The notes below the pieces were generated by a model. The model saw only the letters and a list, made by a program, of their open reading frames with translations, had not been told where the DNA came from and made no database searches. A stretch of DNA of 64,000 nucleotides from Gammaproteobacteria bacterium Ga0074134 (GTDB lineage Bacteria > Pseudomonadota > Gammaproteobacteria > Ga0077554 > Ga007554): assembly GCA_001464965.1 (NCBI GenBank), contig LNEJ01000030.1, forward strand, positions 1-64,000, given 5' to 3'. Both the position numbers and the translations under genes were made by a program. Positions 50,278-59,060 of this stretch are shown piece by piece (position 1 is the first letter of the stretch; the number at the start of each line of letters is the position of its first letter).

Positions 50278-50337
50278 TAGCCACAGAGAACACAGAGAAA
50301 AAACATCCCTCTGTGCTCTGTATACCCTGTGGCTTGC
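50278..50337. repeat. CCACAGAG-type inverted repeat
   Basis: GCCACAGAGAACACAGAG near 50279 is complementary, with mismatches, to CTCTGTG...CTGTGGC near 50310-50335. It lies between yggS and proC. A related GCCACAGAG/CTCTGTGGC pair lies inside the repeat at 58268-58380, so the motif recurs in the window. Confidence 0.65.
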
Positions 50338-50382
50338 ATCTGAAGTTTTTAGGATTATACATGGCGTTTTATGCTATGCCTT

Positions 50383-51087
50383 TTACGTGATTCGTTCCCC
50401 AAAAATCGCACTGCCGATGCGTACCAGGGTGGCGCCTTCGGCAATGGCAGCCTCCATGTCGCCGGACATGCCCATCGACAAGGTATCAAGCGCCAACCCG
50501 CTGCCATTGAGTCTCTCCAGCGCCTCGCGCACAATCCGGAATGCGCGGCGCTGCTCCTCAATATTATCCGCCTGAGGAGGGATCGCCATCAATCCGCGCA
50601 ATTTAAGGTGCGGCAGTGCCGCCACGGCGTTTGCAAGAACAGGCAATTCCTTTACGCTAACCCCCGCCTTTTGCGGCTCGTTGCCGACATTGACCTGCAA
50701 GCAGACATTCAGCGGCGGCATGTGCGGCGGGCGTTGCGCGCTCAGCCGCTCGGCAATGCTCAACCTGTCAACACCATGCACCCAATCAAAGTGCAGGGCA
50801 ATATTTTTTGTTTTGTTGGATTGAATAGGGCCGATGAAGTGCCACTCCAGGCCTTTGTCCGGTAGCGCTGCGATCTTTGGCAGTGCCTCTTGCAGATAGC
50901 TTTCGCCAAAGCGGGTCTGGCCTGCCTCGACAGCGGCGAGAATATCCGCCGCCGGCCAGGCCTTGCTCACCGCTAATAGTGTCACTGCGCCGGGCGGCCT
51001 GCCATGCCGCCGTTCCGCCTCGGCAATGTGCTGCCGCACCGCGTCGAGACGCGCCTGTATCGAATCCGTGGGTGAATTGTTTCTCAT
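50383..51087 (-). CDS. PLP homeostasis protein YggS
   Basis: YggS/PLPBP-family proteins bind pyridoxal phosphate and help maintain vitamin B6 and amino-acid homeostasis. The 234 residues contain LLAVSKAWPAADILAAVEAG with the PLP lysine in AVSK, FGESYLQEALPKI, WHFIGPIQSNKTKNIA, CLQVNVGNEPQKAG and SMGMSGDMEAAIAEGATLVRIGSAIFG. It is the first gene of the yggS-proC-yggT set, divergent from pilT. Confidence 0.95.
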   Translation of the reverse strand: MRNNSPTDSIQARLDAVRQHIAEAERRHGRPPGAVTLLAVSKAWPAADILAAVEAGQTRFGESYLQEALPKIAALPDKGLEWHFIGPIQSNKTKNIALHFDWVHGVDRLSIAERLSAQRPPHMPPLNVCLQVNVGNEPQKAGVSVKELPVLANAVAALPHLKLRGLMAIPPQADNIEEQRRAFRIVREALERLNGSGLALDTLSMGMSGDMEAAIAEGATLVRIGSAIFGERIT

Positions 51088-51167
51088 AAATATTCAAAAG
51101 CTCGCGCAACGTGCCGCTAATATCTTCATCACAGTCCCCGATCAGCGTTATTTTAGAGGTGCACAGG

Positions 51168-52205
51168 ATGGATGTAGCAGAATTACTCGCGTTCAGCGTC
51201 AAAAATAAGGCTTCAGATCTCCATCTCTCGGCGGGGTTGCCGCCCATGATACGCGTGGATGGCGACGTGCGGCGCATCAATGTCCCGCCGCTGGATCACA
51301 AGGCCGTGCAGGGCATGCTCTACGACATCATGAATGACAGGCAGCGCAAGGACTTCGAAGAGCTTTTCGAAACCGACTTTTCCTTCGAGATACCTGATCT
51401 GGCACGCTTCCGCGTCAACGTATTTAACCATAATCGCGGCGCGGGCGGGGTATTCCGCACCATTCCCTCGACCATCCTGTCGCTTGAGGATTTGGGTTGC
51501 CCGGCCGTGTTCAAGGAGATTGCCGACAACCCGCGTGGCCTGGTGCTGGTGACTGGACCGACCGGTTCGGGTAAATCCACCACCCTTGCTGCCATGGTCG
51601 ACTACAAGAATAATAACGAGTTCGGCCATATCCTCACTATCGAAGACCCCATCGAATTCGTCCATACCAGCAAAAAGTGCCTGGTCAACCAGCGCGAGGT
51701 GCACCGCGACACCTTGGGATTCAGCGAGTCCCTGCGCTCCGCGCTGCGTGAAGACCCCGACATTATTCTGGTCGGTGAAATGCGCGACCCTGAAACCATC
51801 CGCCTGGCGTTGACGGCGGCGGAAACCGGCCACCTGGTGTTCGGCACCCTGCACACCAACTCCGCGGCCAAGACTATCGACCGTATCATCGACGTGTTCC
51901 CTGCGGCGGAGAAGGACATGGTGCGTTCCATGCTCTCGGAATCGCTGCGTGCGGTTATCTCTCAGGCGTTGTTGAAGAAAGTGGGTGGAGGGCGTGTCGC
52001 GGCCCACGAGATCATGATCGGTACCCCCGCAATCCGCAACCTGATCCGCGAAAACAAGATACCGCAGATGTACTCCGCCATCCAGACTGGCCAGGCCATC
52101 GGCATGCAAACGCTCGACCAGACGCTGATCGAGCTGGTGCGCAAGGGTGTCGTCAGCCGTATTGATGCGCGGTCAAGGGCGGTGAATAAAGAGTCGTTTA
52201 AGTAA
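51168..52205 (+). CDS. pilT: Type IV pilus retraction ATPase PilT
   Basis: PilT is the hexameric ATPase that retracts type IV pili for twitching. The 345 residues start MDVAELLAFSVKNKASDLHL at ATG 51168, chosen because GAGGTG lies 6 nt upstream; an earlier in-frame ATG would add 19 unrelated residues. Walker A is G130-PTGSGKST, the Asp box and AIRNLIRENK segment are intact. It is divergent from yggS, the common arrangement. No pilU follows; instead a minus-strand importer does. Confidence 0.96.
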   Translation: MDVAELLAFSVKNKASDLHLSAGLPPMIRVDGDVRRINVPPLDHKAVQGMLYDIMNDRQRKDFEELFETDFSFEIPDLARFRVNVFNHNRGAGGVFRTIPSTILSLEDLGCPAVFKEIADNPRGLVLVTGPTGSGKSTTLAAMVDYKNNNEFGHILTIEDPIEFVHTSKKCLVNQREVHRDTLGFSESLRSALREDPDIILVGEMRDPETIRLALTAAETGHLVFGTLHTNSAAKTIDRIIDVFPAAEKDMVRSMLSESLRAVISQALLKKVGGGRVAAHEIMIGTPAIRNLIRENKIPQMYSAIQTGQAIGMQTLDQTLIELVRKGVVSRIDARSRAVNKESFK

Positions 52206-52224
52206 GCTTTTAGGTTTAATCATA

Positions 52225-52995
52225 TCATTCCGGCACAAAGACTCGTTTTCCGCCTACTGCAAAGCACTGAATGGGATGTCCATAAAGCCGCGTCAGATTC
52301 TCTTCTGTAAGGATCTGGGACAGCTTTCCCTGCATAGTTTCCCCATCCCCAAACAACATAAGGACGTGATCGCAATAGCGTGCCGTCAGGTTCAGGTCGT
52401 GGCCGATCATGAGCAGCGCCTTGCCGCGTTCGCGGGTTTGGCGGACGAGCAGGTCGAGGAGGGTGATCTGGTGATGCAGGTCGAGGTGGTTGGCGGGTTC
52501 GTCGAGCAGCAGCAGTTGTGGATCCTGGGTGAGTAGGGTGGCGATAGCGAGCCGCTGCCGTTCACCGCCGGAAAGTGTGCCGGTCTGTCGAAATGCCATG
52601 CCGTCCATGCGCACCGCGGCGAGAGCCTGCCGCGCCAGTGTTCGATCTTCTTCGCTTTCCCAGTCCCACGCCTTCAGATAAGGGTGCCGCCCGATCAATG
52701 CGGTTTCCAGTACCGTGCTGGGGAACGGGTCTTCGCTATGCTGAAAGAGCACGCCGATGGATTGAGCGATATGGCGGCGTGGCAGATGGTTTAGCGGCTG
52801 TTCCTCCAGATGGATTGCTCCGGCATCGGGTGCGTGCAGGCCGGCCAGGGTATGGAGCAGGGTGGTCTTGCCGATGCCGTTGCGACCCAGTATCCCCCAG
52901 CACTGGCCGCGCTCGATGGCGAGATTTAGTCCGCGGCAGACGCGCTTGCCCGCGATGGAGACGGCCAGGTCGTTAGTTGTAAGTGGCGTGGGCAT
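52225..52995 (-). CDS. ABC transporter ATP-binding protein (BtuD/FecE-like)
   Basis: The ATPase of a BtuCD/FecDE-type importer. Residues show Walker A GRNGIGKTTLLHTL, signature LSGGERQRLAIATLL, and Walker B LLLLDEPANHLD, in 256 residues. Its start overlaps the permease stop (TGATG), so it is co-translated. The substrate is iron-siderophore, haem or cobalamin by family; without a binding protein in the window this cannot be settled. Confidence 0.93.
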   Translation of the reverse strand: MPTPLTTNDLAVSIAGKRVCRGLNLAIERGQCWGILGRNGIGKTTLLHTLAGLHAPDAGAIHLEEQPLNHLPRRHIAQSIGVLFQHSEDPFPSTVLETALIGRHPYLKAWDWESEEDRTLARQALAAVRMDGMAFRQTGTLSGGERQRLAIATLLTQDPQLLLLDEPANHLDLHHQITLLDLLVRQTRERGKALLMIGHDLNLTARYCDHVLMLFGDGETMQGKLSQILTEENLTRLYGHPIQCFAVGGKRVFVPE

Positions 52996-53960
52996 CAGCG
53001 GTGGCTGCGTTGGAGAAGATAGAGAAACACTGGCACACCGAGCAGTGCCGTAATCACGCCCACTGGCAGTTGCTGCGGGGCTGCCACGGTGCGTGCCAGG
53101 GTGTCGGCGACCGTCAACAGGCTGCCGCCGAGCAGCACGGCAGCGGGGAGCAGCAGGCGCTGGTCATTGCCGATGGCCAGGCGTAGCAGATGTGGCACGA
53201 TCAAACCGATAAACCCGACGCTGCCTGCCAACGTCACCGCCACGGCGGTGAGCAGCGAGGCGATCAGATAGACTTGCCAGCGCAGCGGCGCAATCGCCAC
53301 CCCCAAGGCGCTGGCCTGCAGCTCGCCGCGAGCAAGCACGTTGAGATTGCGCGCCAGGGGCAGGCATGCCACCACACCCAGCGCCAGCACCATCAGTCCC
53401 GGCCAAGGGTCATCGGCATGGCTGAGGTCGCCCATCAGCCAGAACAGCATGCCGCGTAGCTGGGCATCGGGGCTGATGGCGAGGATAAAGCTGATCACCG
53501 CGCCCCAGCCTGCCGCGCAGACTACGCCTGTCAAAAGCAGGCGGGATGGAGTCCAGCTGCCGTGGCCATGTGCCAGCGTGAATACCAGCAGCATGGACAG
53601 CAGGGCGCCGCCAAAGGCGCTGCCGGTGAGCCATGCGCCACCCGCGCCCGCCAGCATGGAGAGCAGGGCGCCCACGGCCGCACCGCCTGAAATGCCCAGG
53701 ATATAAGGATCGGCCAGCGGGTTGCGCAACAGCACTTGCATCAATGCGCCAGCCAGTGCCAGCAGGCCGCCGGTGGCAAACGCGGAAGCCGCGCGCGGCA
53801 GACGCAGGTTCAGCACCAGGCTGCGGTTTAAACCGCCTGCGCCATTGATCACTGCCCACAACTCCGGCCAGCGTATAGTTACGCTGCCGAATGCCAGCGC
53901 GAGGACCACGCTCGCCACGGACAGCAGGAGCAGGCAGGGCAGGAGGAAGCGTTTTCGCAT
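52995..53960 (-). CDS. ABC transporter permease (BtuC/FecD-like)
   Basis: A FecCD-family permease of 321 residues with about ten membrane segments. Family motifs are LRLPRAASAFATGGLLALAGALMQ, RNPLADPYILGISGGAAVGALL and VGFIGLIVPHLLRLAIGNDQRLLLP. I start at ATG 53960 (MRKRFLLPCLLLL), with GGGG about 6 nt upstream. The HAD phosphatase gene ends 23 nt before it, on the same strand. B12 import would fit the B12-dependent reductase in the window, but this is inference. Confidence 0.9.
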   Translation of the reverse strand: MRKRFLLPCLLLLSVASVVLALAFGSVTIRWPELWAVINGAGGLNRSLVLNLRLPRAASAFATGGLLALAGALMQVLLRNPLADPYILGISGGAAVGALLSMLAGAGGAWLTGSAFGGALLSMLLVFTLAHGHGSWTPSRLLLTGVVCAAGWGAVISFILAISPDAQLRGMLFWLMGDLSHADDPWPGLMVLALGVVACLPLARNLNVLARGELQASALGVAIAPLRWQVYLIASLLTAVAVTLAGSVGFIGLIVPHLLRLAIGNDQRLLLPAAVLLGGSLLTVADTLARTVAAPQQLPVGVITALLGVPVFLYLLQRSHR

Positions 53961-53983
53961 CAAAACCCCGCATCCGCCCTTGT

Positions 53984-54667
53984 TCAAAGGGGAGATGATT
54001 CTGCTTTGCCTGCGGATCTGAGGCTGATGATCGGCCATCCCCTCATCCGGGCGTGGCCGGCCAGTGTGTCATCCGGGTCCACCGCCACGGGGTGGGTGAC
54101 CATCTCCAGCAGCGGCAGGTCATTCAATGAATCACTGTAAAACCAGCTCGAAGATAAATTTATGCCATTGATTTTAAGCCAGTTTTCCAGGCATTTTACT
54201 TTGCCTTCGCGAAAGCTGGGAACGCCTGCCACGTTGCCGGTATATCGCCCATTCATCATCTCTGGTTCCGTGGCGATAAGATGATCCACGTTAAGCGCAG
54301 CGGCGATAGGTTCTGTGACAAAGCGATTCGTGGCGGTAATGATCAACAGCAAGTGGCCCTGTGCACGGTGTTTTTCCAGCAGATCACGCGCCGCCGGGAG
54401 CATGATGGGCTCTATTTTCTCCTGCATGAAGGTGTCGCGCCAGGTGCGCAGGGTTTCAACGTCGTGCTCCGCCAGAGGGCGTAATGAAAAGCGCAGAAAT
54501 TCGTGGATGTCCAGCGTGCCTACTTTGTATTCCTCGTAGAAGCGCCGATTTTCACGCTCGTAGTATTCGCCGTCGACGATATTCTGTTCCACCAGAAAAC
54601 GCCCCCACAGGTAATCGCTATCGCCGCCCAGCAGGGTATTATCCAGGTCAAAAATCGCAAGATTCAA
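53984..54667 (-). CDS. HAD-IB family hydrolase (SerB-like)
   Basis: The 227 residues show the HAD motif I DLDNTLLGGDSDYLWG (D7, D9), motif II as IITATN, and motif III/IV K...DSLNDLPLLE. The family includes phosphoserine phosphatase-like enzymes acting on small phosphate esters; the substrate is not clear. It heads a likely operon with the permease and ATPase genes, and is divergent from rppH. Confidence 0.88.
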   Translation of the reverse strand: MNLAIFDLDNTLLGGDSDYLWGRFLVEQNIVDGEYYERENRRFYEEYKVGTLDIHEFLRFSLRPLAEHDVETLRTWRDTFMQEKIEPIMLPAARDLLEKHRAQGHLLLIITATNRFVTEPIAAALNVDHLIATEPEMMNGRYTGNVAGVPSFREGKVKCLENWLKINGINLSSSWFYSDSLNDLPLLEMVTHPVAVDPDDTLAGHARMRGWPIISLRSAGKAESSPL

Positions 54668-54871
54668 AACAGGTGCTCCAAATAGTTGGGGAATTTTGAA
54701 ACGAAAGCATAGAGGGGAAAGTCCAACAGGTAAAGCATGCGGTGAACTCGCGGCAAGCGGTGTTCGCCGCCGTTCTCAACCGCAGGGATGCAGGCCGTAC
54801 AACGCATTTGCGAAAGAGCATGGATTTGTGGAACAATGCGGTTAAGTTACTTATTTTAAAGCGGCGCGCAA

Positions 54872-55414
54872 GTGATTGATGCAGATGGTTACAGACCCAA
54901 TGTAGGGATCATCGTGAGCAACCTGTCCGGCCGGGTATTCTGGGCTAGGCGCATCGGGCAGGATGCTTGGCAATTCCCTCAAGGCGGCATCCGGGAACAC
55001 GAGTCCCCGGAGGAGGCGATGTATCGCGAATTGTACGAGGAAATCGGACTGCACGCCACCGATGTGGCGATCATTGGCCATACACGTGGCTGGCTGCGTT
55101 ACCGCCTGCCTCACAAGCTGGTGCGCCATGGCTGCAAGCCATTGTGCATCGGCCAAAAGCAGGTATGGTATATGTTGCGCCTGGTCAGTGACGAGAGCTG
55201 TGTCAGGCTGGACCGCAGCGACAAGCCGGAGTTTGATTGCTGGCGCTGGGTAAACTACTGGTATCCGCTGCGTGAGATTGTGTCATTCAAGCGCCGCGTC
55301 TATCAACGTGCCCTGTGCGAACTGGCGCCGTTGCTCAAGCAGCAGAATCAGCGCAAAGCTCCGTACCGGCCACTGATACTGGAAAGCAGCATGCAGCACA
55401 AAGCGGGGCGTTGA
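54872..55414 (+). CDS. rppH: RNA pyrophosphohydrolase RppH
   Basis: RppH removes pyrophosphate from 5'-triphosphate mRNA, starting decay. The 180 residues begin at GTG 54872 ([17 protein letters not shown]) and contain the full Nudix box [20 protein letters not shown], and downstream [12 protein letters not shown]. ptsP follows 48 nt later, the conserved rppH-ptsP pair. Confidence 0.95.
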   Translation: MIDADGYRPNVGIIVSNLSGRVFWARRIGQDAWQFPQGGIREHESPEEAMYRELYEEIGLHATDVAIIGHTRGWLRYRLPHKLVRHGCKPLCIGQKQVWYMLRLVSDESCVRLDRSDKPEFDCWRWVNYWYPLREIVSFKRRVYQRALCELAPLLKQQNQRKAPYRPLILESSMQHKAGR

Positions 55415-55462
55415 CCAGCCCCGTTGTTACAACCCTAAAAGGCGCTCACAGCTCAACCAACT

Positions 55463-57778
55463 ATGCTCGACATCCTGCGCCGCATTATCCAAGAGGTCAA
55501 CGCCGCCCAGAATCTGGGGCAGGCGCTCGCCATTATCGTCAAACGCGTCAAGCAAGAGATGGCTGTCGAGGTTTGTTCGGTATATCTGGCAGACCCTGAC
55601 ACGGAGCACTATGTGCTGATGGCCAGCGACGGGCTTAACCCGGCCGCCATCGGCGTGGTGCGTCTGGCGCCGGGCGAGGGGATCATCAGCGTGGTCGCCG
55701 AGACCGCCGAACCGCTCAATCTTGACAGTGCCACCGGCCATCCGCGCTATCGTTTCATCGCCGAGACCGGGGAAGAACACTATCATGCCTTCCTCGGTGT
55801 GCCGATCATTCATCATCGCAGGGTGCTGGGCGTGCTCGTGGTGCGTCAGTTTGCCCGCCGCCGCTTCGGGGAAGACGAGGTTGCCTTTTTGGTGACCGTT
55901 GCGGCCCAGCTTTCGGGGGCCATCGCTCATGCCCAGGCGAGTGGCGGGATCGACGGCCTGAATGGCAGCAATGCGCATGATGCGCGTCCCATTCTTGGCC
56001 TGCCGGGCGCGCCAGGCGTAGCCATAGGCACGGCGATGGTCGTCTATCCCGCCGCGGATCTGGATGCCGTGCCAGATCGAAAAATCACCAATATTGACGC
56101 CGAGGTGACCGCCTTCATGGCGGCGGTTGAGGCCGTGCAGGCCGACATCCAGACGCTCAGTGAACGTCTCAGCCCGATGCTGCAGGCCGAAGACCGCGCG
56201 TTGTTCGATGCCTACCGGCTCATGCTGGGCAGCGACAGCCTGGTGGACAACACGGTGCAGCGCATCCACGCGGGGAGCTGGGCTTCCGGCGCCTTGCGTG
56301 AAACGGTCAACGAACACGCGCGCATCTTCGATGAAATGGATGACCCCTACATCCGCGAGCGCGCCGAAGATATCCGTGACCTGGGGCGGCGTATCCTGGT
56401 GTGTCTGCAAAGTGGCAAGCGCAGCCAGCCGCCTTATCCGCCCAGGACCATCCTGGTGGGCGAAGAGATTACCGCCACACTGCTTGCCGAAGTGCCCCAC
56501 GAGCGGCTGGTCGGCGTGATATCGGCGCGGGGTTCCAGTTCCTCGCATGTCGCCATCCTCGCGCGCGCGCTTGGCATCCCCGCCGTGGTGGGCGCGGACG
56601 ACCTGCCCGTGGCACGCATGGATGGGCAGGAAATGATCGTCGACGGTCATTTGGGCAGGGTGTATATAAAGCCCACGGCCGGTCTGCGCGTTGAATACGC
56701 CCGCCTGGAGCGCGAAGAGGCGGAAATCGCCGCCGGTCTTGCGGAATTGCGCGACCTTCCCGCCGTCACATTGGACGGCGTTCATGTTCCTTTGTATGCC
56801 AATACCGGATTGTTGTCTGATGTCACCTCGTCGCTCAACAGTGGCGCGGAGGGTATCGGCCTGTACCGCACCGAAATTCCCTTCATGATCCGCCAGCGTT
56901 TTCCCAGCGAGGAGGAGCAGAGCCGGGTCTATCGCCAGGTGCTGGAGGCCTATGCGCCCCGTCCGGTGACGCTGCGCACATTGGATGTGGGCGGTGACAA
57001 GGATTTGCCGTACTTTCCCATCACCGAAGACAATCCCTTCCTTGGCTGGCGCGGCATCCGCATCACCCTGGACCATCCCGAAATTTTTATCGTGCAACTG
57101 CGCGCCATGCTCCGCGCCAGTTCGGGGCTGAACAACCTGCATGTGCTGCTGCCCATGGTCAGTGGTGTTACTGAAATCGATGAGGCGCAGAGACTGCTGG
57201 ACCGTGCTTACCGGGAATTGGTCGAAGCTGGGGAAACCATCGTGCGGCCCCGCGTCGGCGCGATGGTGGAGGTGCCCTCCGCGGTGTACCAGACGGAGGC
57301 GCTGGCGCGGCGCGTGGATTTTCTCTCGGTTGGCACCAACGACCTCACCCAGTATCTGCTTGCTGTGGACCGCAACAACGCCCGCGTCGCAAACCTTTAC
57401 GATTCGCTACACCCCGCCGTGCTGCGCGCCCTTATGCAAGTGATCGAGGGCGCACATCGGCAAGGCAAACCTGTCAGCGTATGCGGAGAAATGGCGGGTG
57501 ATCCGGCGGCGGCGTTGCTGCTGCTGGGCATGGGTATCGACAGCCTGAGCATGAGCGCCGCCAGCCTGCCGCGCATCAAATGGGCAGTACGCAATATCAG
57601 CCGTGCCCATGCCCGCGAGATGCTTGAAGATGTGCTTACCCTGGAAGACCCTGTCTCCATCCGCGCTTGTCTCAATGCCCGGCTGGAAAAGGCTGGGCTT
57701 GGCAGCCTGATAAGAGGAGGCGCACCGTCCGCTAAACATGTCTTGCCTTGCCAGGCGAAGGTTGCGGGTGGTGGTTGA
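55463..57778 (+). CDS. ptsP: Phosphoenolpyruvate-protein phosphotransferase PtsP (enzyme I-Ntr)
   Basis: PtsP starts the nitrogen PTS, passing phosphate from PEP to NPr. The 771 residues have an N-terminal GAF domain (about 1-160, VCSVYLADPDTEHYVLMASDGLNP), the enzyme I N-domain, the phosphohistidine swivel SSSSHVAILARALGIPAVVG with the active His in SSH, and a PEP-binding TIM barrel (LYRTEIPFMIR, LGWRGIRI, VGTNDLTQYLLAVDRNN, VCGEMAGDPAAA). It is full length with no frameshift. Confidence 0.96.
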   Translation: MLDILRRIIQEVNAAQNLGQALAIIVKRVKQEMAVEVCSVYLADPDTEHYVLMASDGLNPAAIGVVRLAPGEGIISVVAETAEPLNLDSATGHPRYRFIAETGEEHYHAFLGVPIIHHRRVLGVLVVRQFARRRFGEDEVAFLVTVAAQLSGAIAHAQASGGIDGLNGSNAHDARPILGLPGAPGVAIGTAMVVYPAADLDAVPDRKITNIDAEVTAFMAAVEAVQADIQTLSERLSPMLQAEDRALFDAYRLMLGSDSLVDNTVQRIHAGSWASGALRETVNEHARIFDEMDDPYIRERAEDIRDLGRRILVCLQSGKRSQPPYPPRTILVGEEITATLLAEVPHERLVGVISARGSSSSHVAILARALGIPAVVGADDLPVARMDGQEMIVDGHLGRVYIKPTAGLRVEYARLEREEAEIAAGLAELRDLPAVTLDGVHVPLYANTGLLSDVTSSLNSGAEGIGLYRTEIPFMIRQRFPSEEEQSRVYRQVLEAYAPRPVTLRTLDVGGDKDLPYFPITEDNPFLGWRGIRITLDHPEIFIVQLRAMLRASSGLNNLHVLLPMVSGVTEIDEAQRLLDRAYRELVEAGETIVRPRVGAMVEVPSAVYQTEALARRVDFLSVGTNDLTQYLLAVDRNNARVANLYDSLHPAVLRALMQVIEGAHRQGKPVSVCGEMAGDPAAALLLLGMGIDSLSMSAASLPRIKWAVRNISRAHAREMLEDVLTLEDPVSIRACLNARLEKAGLGSLIRGGAPSAKHVLPCQAKVAGGG

Positions 57779-57822
57779 TACAAGAGTAGAGGCCGTAGGA
57801 TAAAACCAGAGAGGGAGTGAAT

Positions 57823-58272
57823 ATGATGACACATCGAATACTGCCATTCGTGATGATGGCAACATTATCAGTGCCGTTTGTGGCGTCCGCGGAACCCGAT
57901 AAGCCGCCTGCTCACGCTGATGCGCATAATGAAGCGGCTCATAAGTCTGCCCACCATTTCACTGACCATTGGGCAAAAACATTGAGCGACGATCAAAAAG
58001 CGCGTGTGGATATGATGCATCTCAAACTCGACCGCGAACTGGTTGTGTTGAAGGCGCAAGAGGAGTTAGTGCAAAAAGAGGTTAATGCGCTGGCGGCGCG
58101 CGATAATGCAGACACGAGCGCGATCAACACAAAAATCGATGAACTGGCGGGCATAAAAAAACAGATCATGCGTGCCCGTTATGCACACATTCTGGAAATG
58201 CGCGCGATACTGACGCCAGCGCAACGCATCTCATACGATATGGGGATACTTGAACGCAGTGGTGTCAAGTAA
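57823..58272 (+). CDS. Spy/CpxP-like periplasmic protein
   Basis: The 149 residues have a signal peptide (about 1-23, ending VASA/EP), a His-rich N-terminal stretch (PPAHADAHNEAAHKSAHHFTDH) and a long helical region with LSDDQKARVDMMHLKLDRELVVLKAQ and LTPAQRISYDMG, the LTxxQ motif of Spy, CpxP and related chaperones or metal-response proteins. The His cluster suggests metal binding. Start is ATG 57823 with SD GAGGGAG 5 nt upstream. The TAA stop lies in the adjacent repeat. Confidence 0.75.
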   Translation: MMTHRILPFVMMATLSVPFVASAEPDKPPAHADAHNEAAHKSAHHFTDHWAKTLSDDQKARVDMMHLKLDRELVVLKAQEELVQKEVNALAARDNADTSAINTKIDELAGIKKQIMRARYAHILEMRAILTPAQRISYDMGILERSGVK

Positions 58273-58380
58273 CCTCTGATTTATCCTGAAAACCGCAGAT
58301 GCAAGCCACAGAGCCACAGAGGTGATACGGGTTCTCTGTGGCTAACTGCTTTTTATAAGTTTATTCAGAGCTTTCTTTAA
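58268..58380. repeat. Hairpin repeat element, second full copy (family A)
   Basis: The left end is AGTAACCTCTGATTTAT and the right end TTATTCAGAGCTTTCTTTAA, the same inverted ends as at 14679. The interior differs and contains the GCCACAGAG/CTCTGTGGC pair also seen at 50278. It fills the convergent gap between the Spy-like gene and the Sel1 gene and supplies the TAA stop codon of both (58270-58272 and 58361-58363). Confidence 0.7.
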
Positions 58381-59059
58381 GCGACTTCCGGGTGGTCAGC
58401 CATTCCCACGTCAATCGCTGCCCCTGCGCAATCTGGCCCGGATTCATATGGGCTATCAGCGCGTGGCGGGAAGCTGCCGCCTTTATGGCAACCGTAGCGT
58501 TGTCAAACAACTCTGGAAGGCTGTTGCTGAAGTAGGCTGCCAGGGTATACCACTTGAGGGCCTCTACAGGGTCAGGCGCTACGCCGTTGCCATGCTCGAA
58601 AAAGCCACCAAGCGCATAATGCGCCGCTGCCATGCCTTGCTCCGCCGCACTACGCATCAAGCGCATTGAATGGGCGTAGTTTTGTGGCACACCCTCGCCC
58701 TTGTGATACATCCAGCCAAGGTGGTACATAGATGGCCCATAGCCTCGCTGAGCGGCCTGAGTAAACCATTGCACGGCTTGGGCCTCATTCTTCGTAACGC
58801 CCCAGCCATGGGCATACAGGGTGCCAAGGGTGTACTGTGCCCTCGGGTGGCCGTGCCCGGCCGCTTTCTGCAGCCATTGTGCCGCCTTCGCGGGGTTCCG
58901 GGTAATACTTATGCCGTGGAAGTTGCCGGAATAGTAGGCATAACCCAGCTCGAACTGCGCCTTGTCATACCCTATCCCTGGCGCAGCGGCGGCCAGTATG
59001 AACACAGCACCAAAAGCCAGCGCCAGCGCTCTGATACGAAATGAGCTGTATGTGCCCAC
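58361..59059 (-). CDS. Sel1-repeat (TPR-like) exported protein
   Basis: The 232 residues have an N-terminal hydrophobic signal-like segment (about 10-30) and at least four Sel1 repeats (HPRAQYTLGTLYAHGWGV, GPSMYHLGWMYHKGEGV, AAHYALGGFFEHGNGV). These repeats mediate protein interaction. The last residues KSLKESSE and the stop fall in repeat DNA. It starts at GTG 59059, 2 nt after ffh, so it is likely co-transcribed. Function is unknown. Confidence 0.78.
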   Translation of the reverse strand: MGTYSSFRIRALALAFGAVFILAAAAPGIGYDKAQFELGYAYYSGNFHGISITRNPAKAAQWLQKAAGHGHPRAQYTLGTLYAHGWGVTKNEAQAVQWFTQAAQRGYGPSMYHLGWMYHKGEGVPQNYAHSMRLMRSAAEQGMAAAHYALGGFFEHGNGVAPDPVEALKWYTLAAYFSNSLPELFDNATVAIKAAASRHALIAHMNPGQIAQGQRLTWEWLTTRKSLKESSE

Positions 59060-59060
59060 T

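Noticed and set aside
54648-54836. 62-codon minus-strand frame upstream of rppH
   Set aside because: Cys/Arg/Phe-rich with no RBS, and it overlaps the divergent HAD-rppH promoter region.
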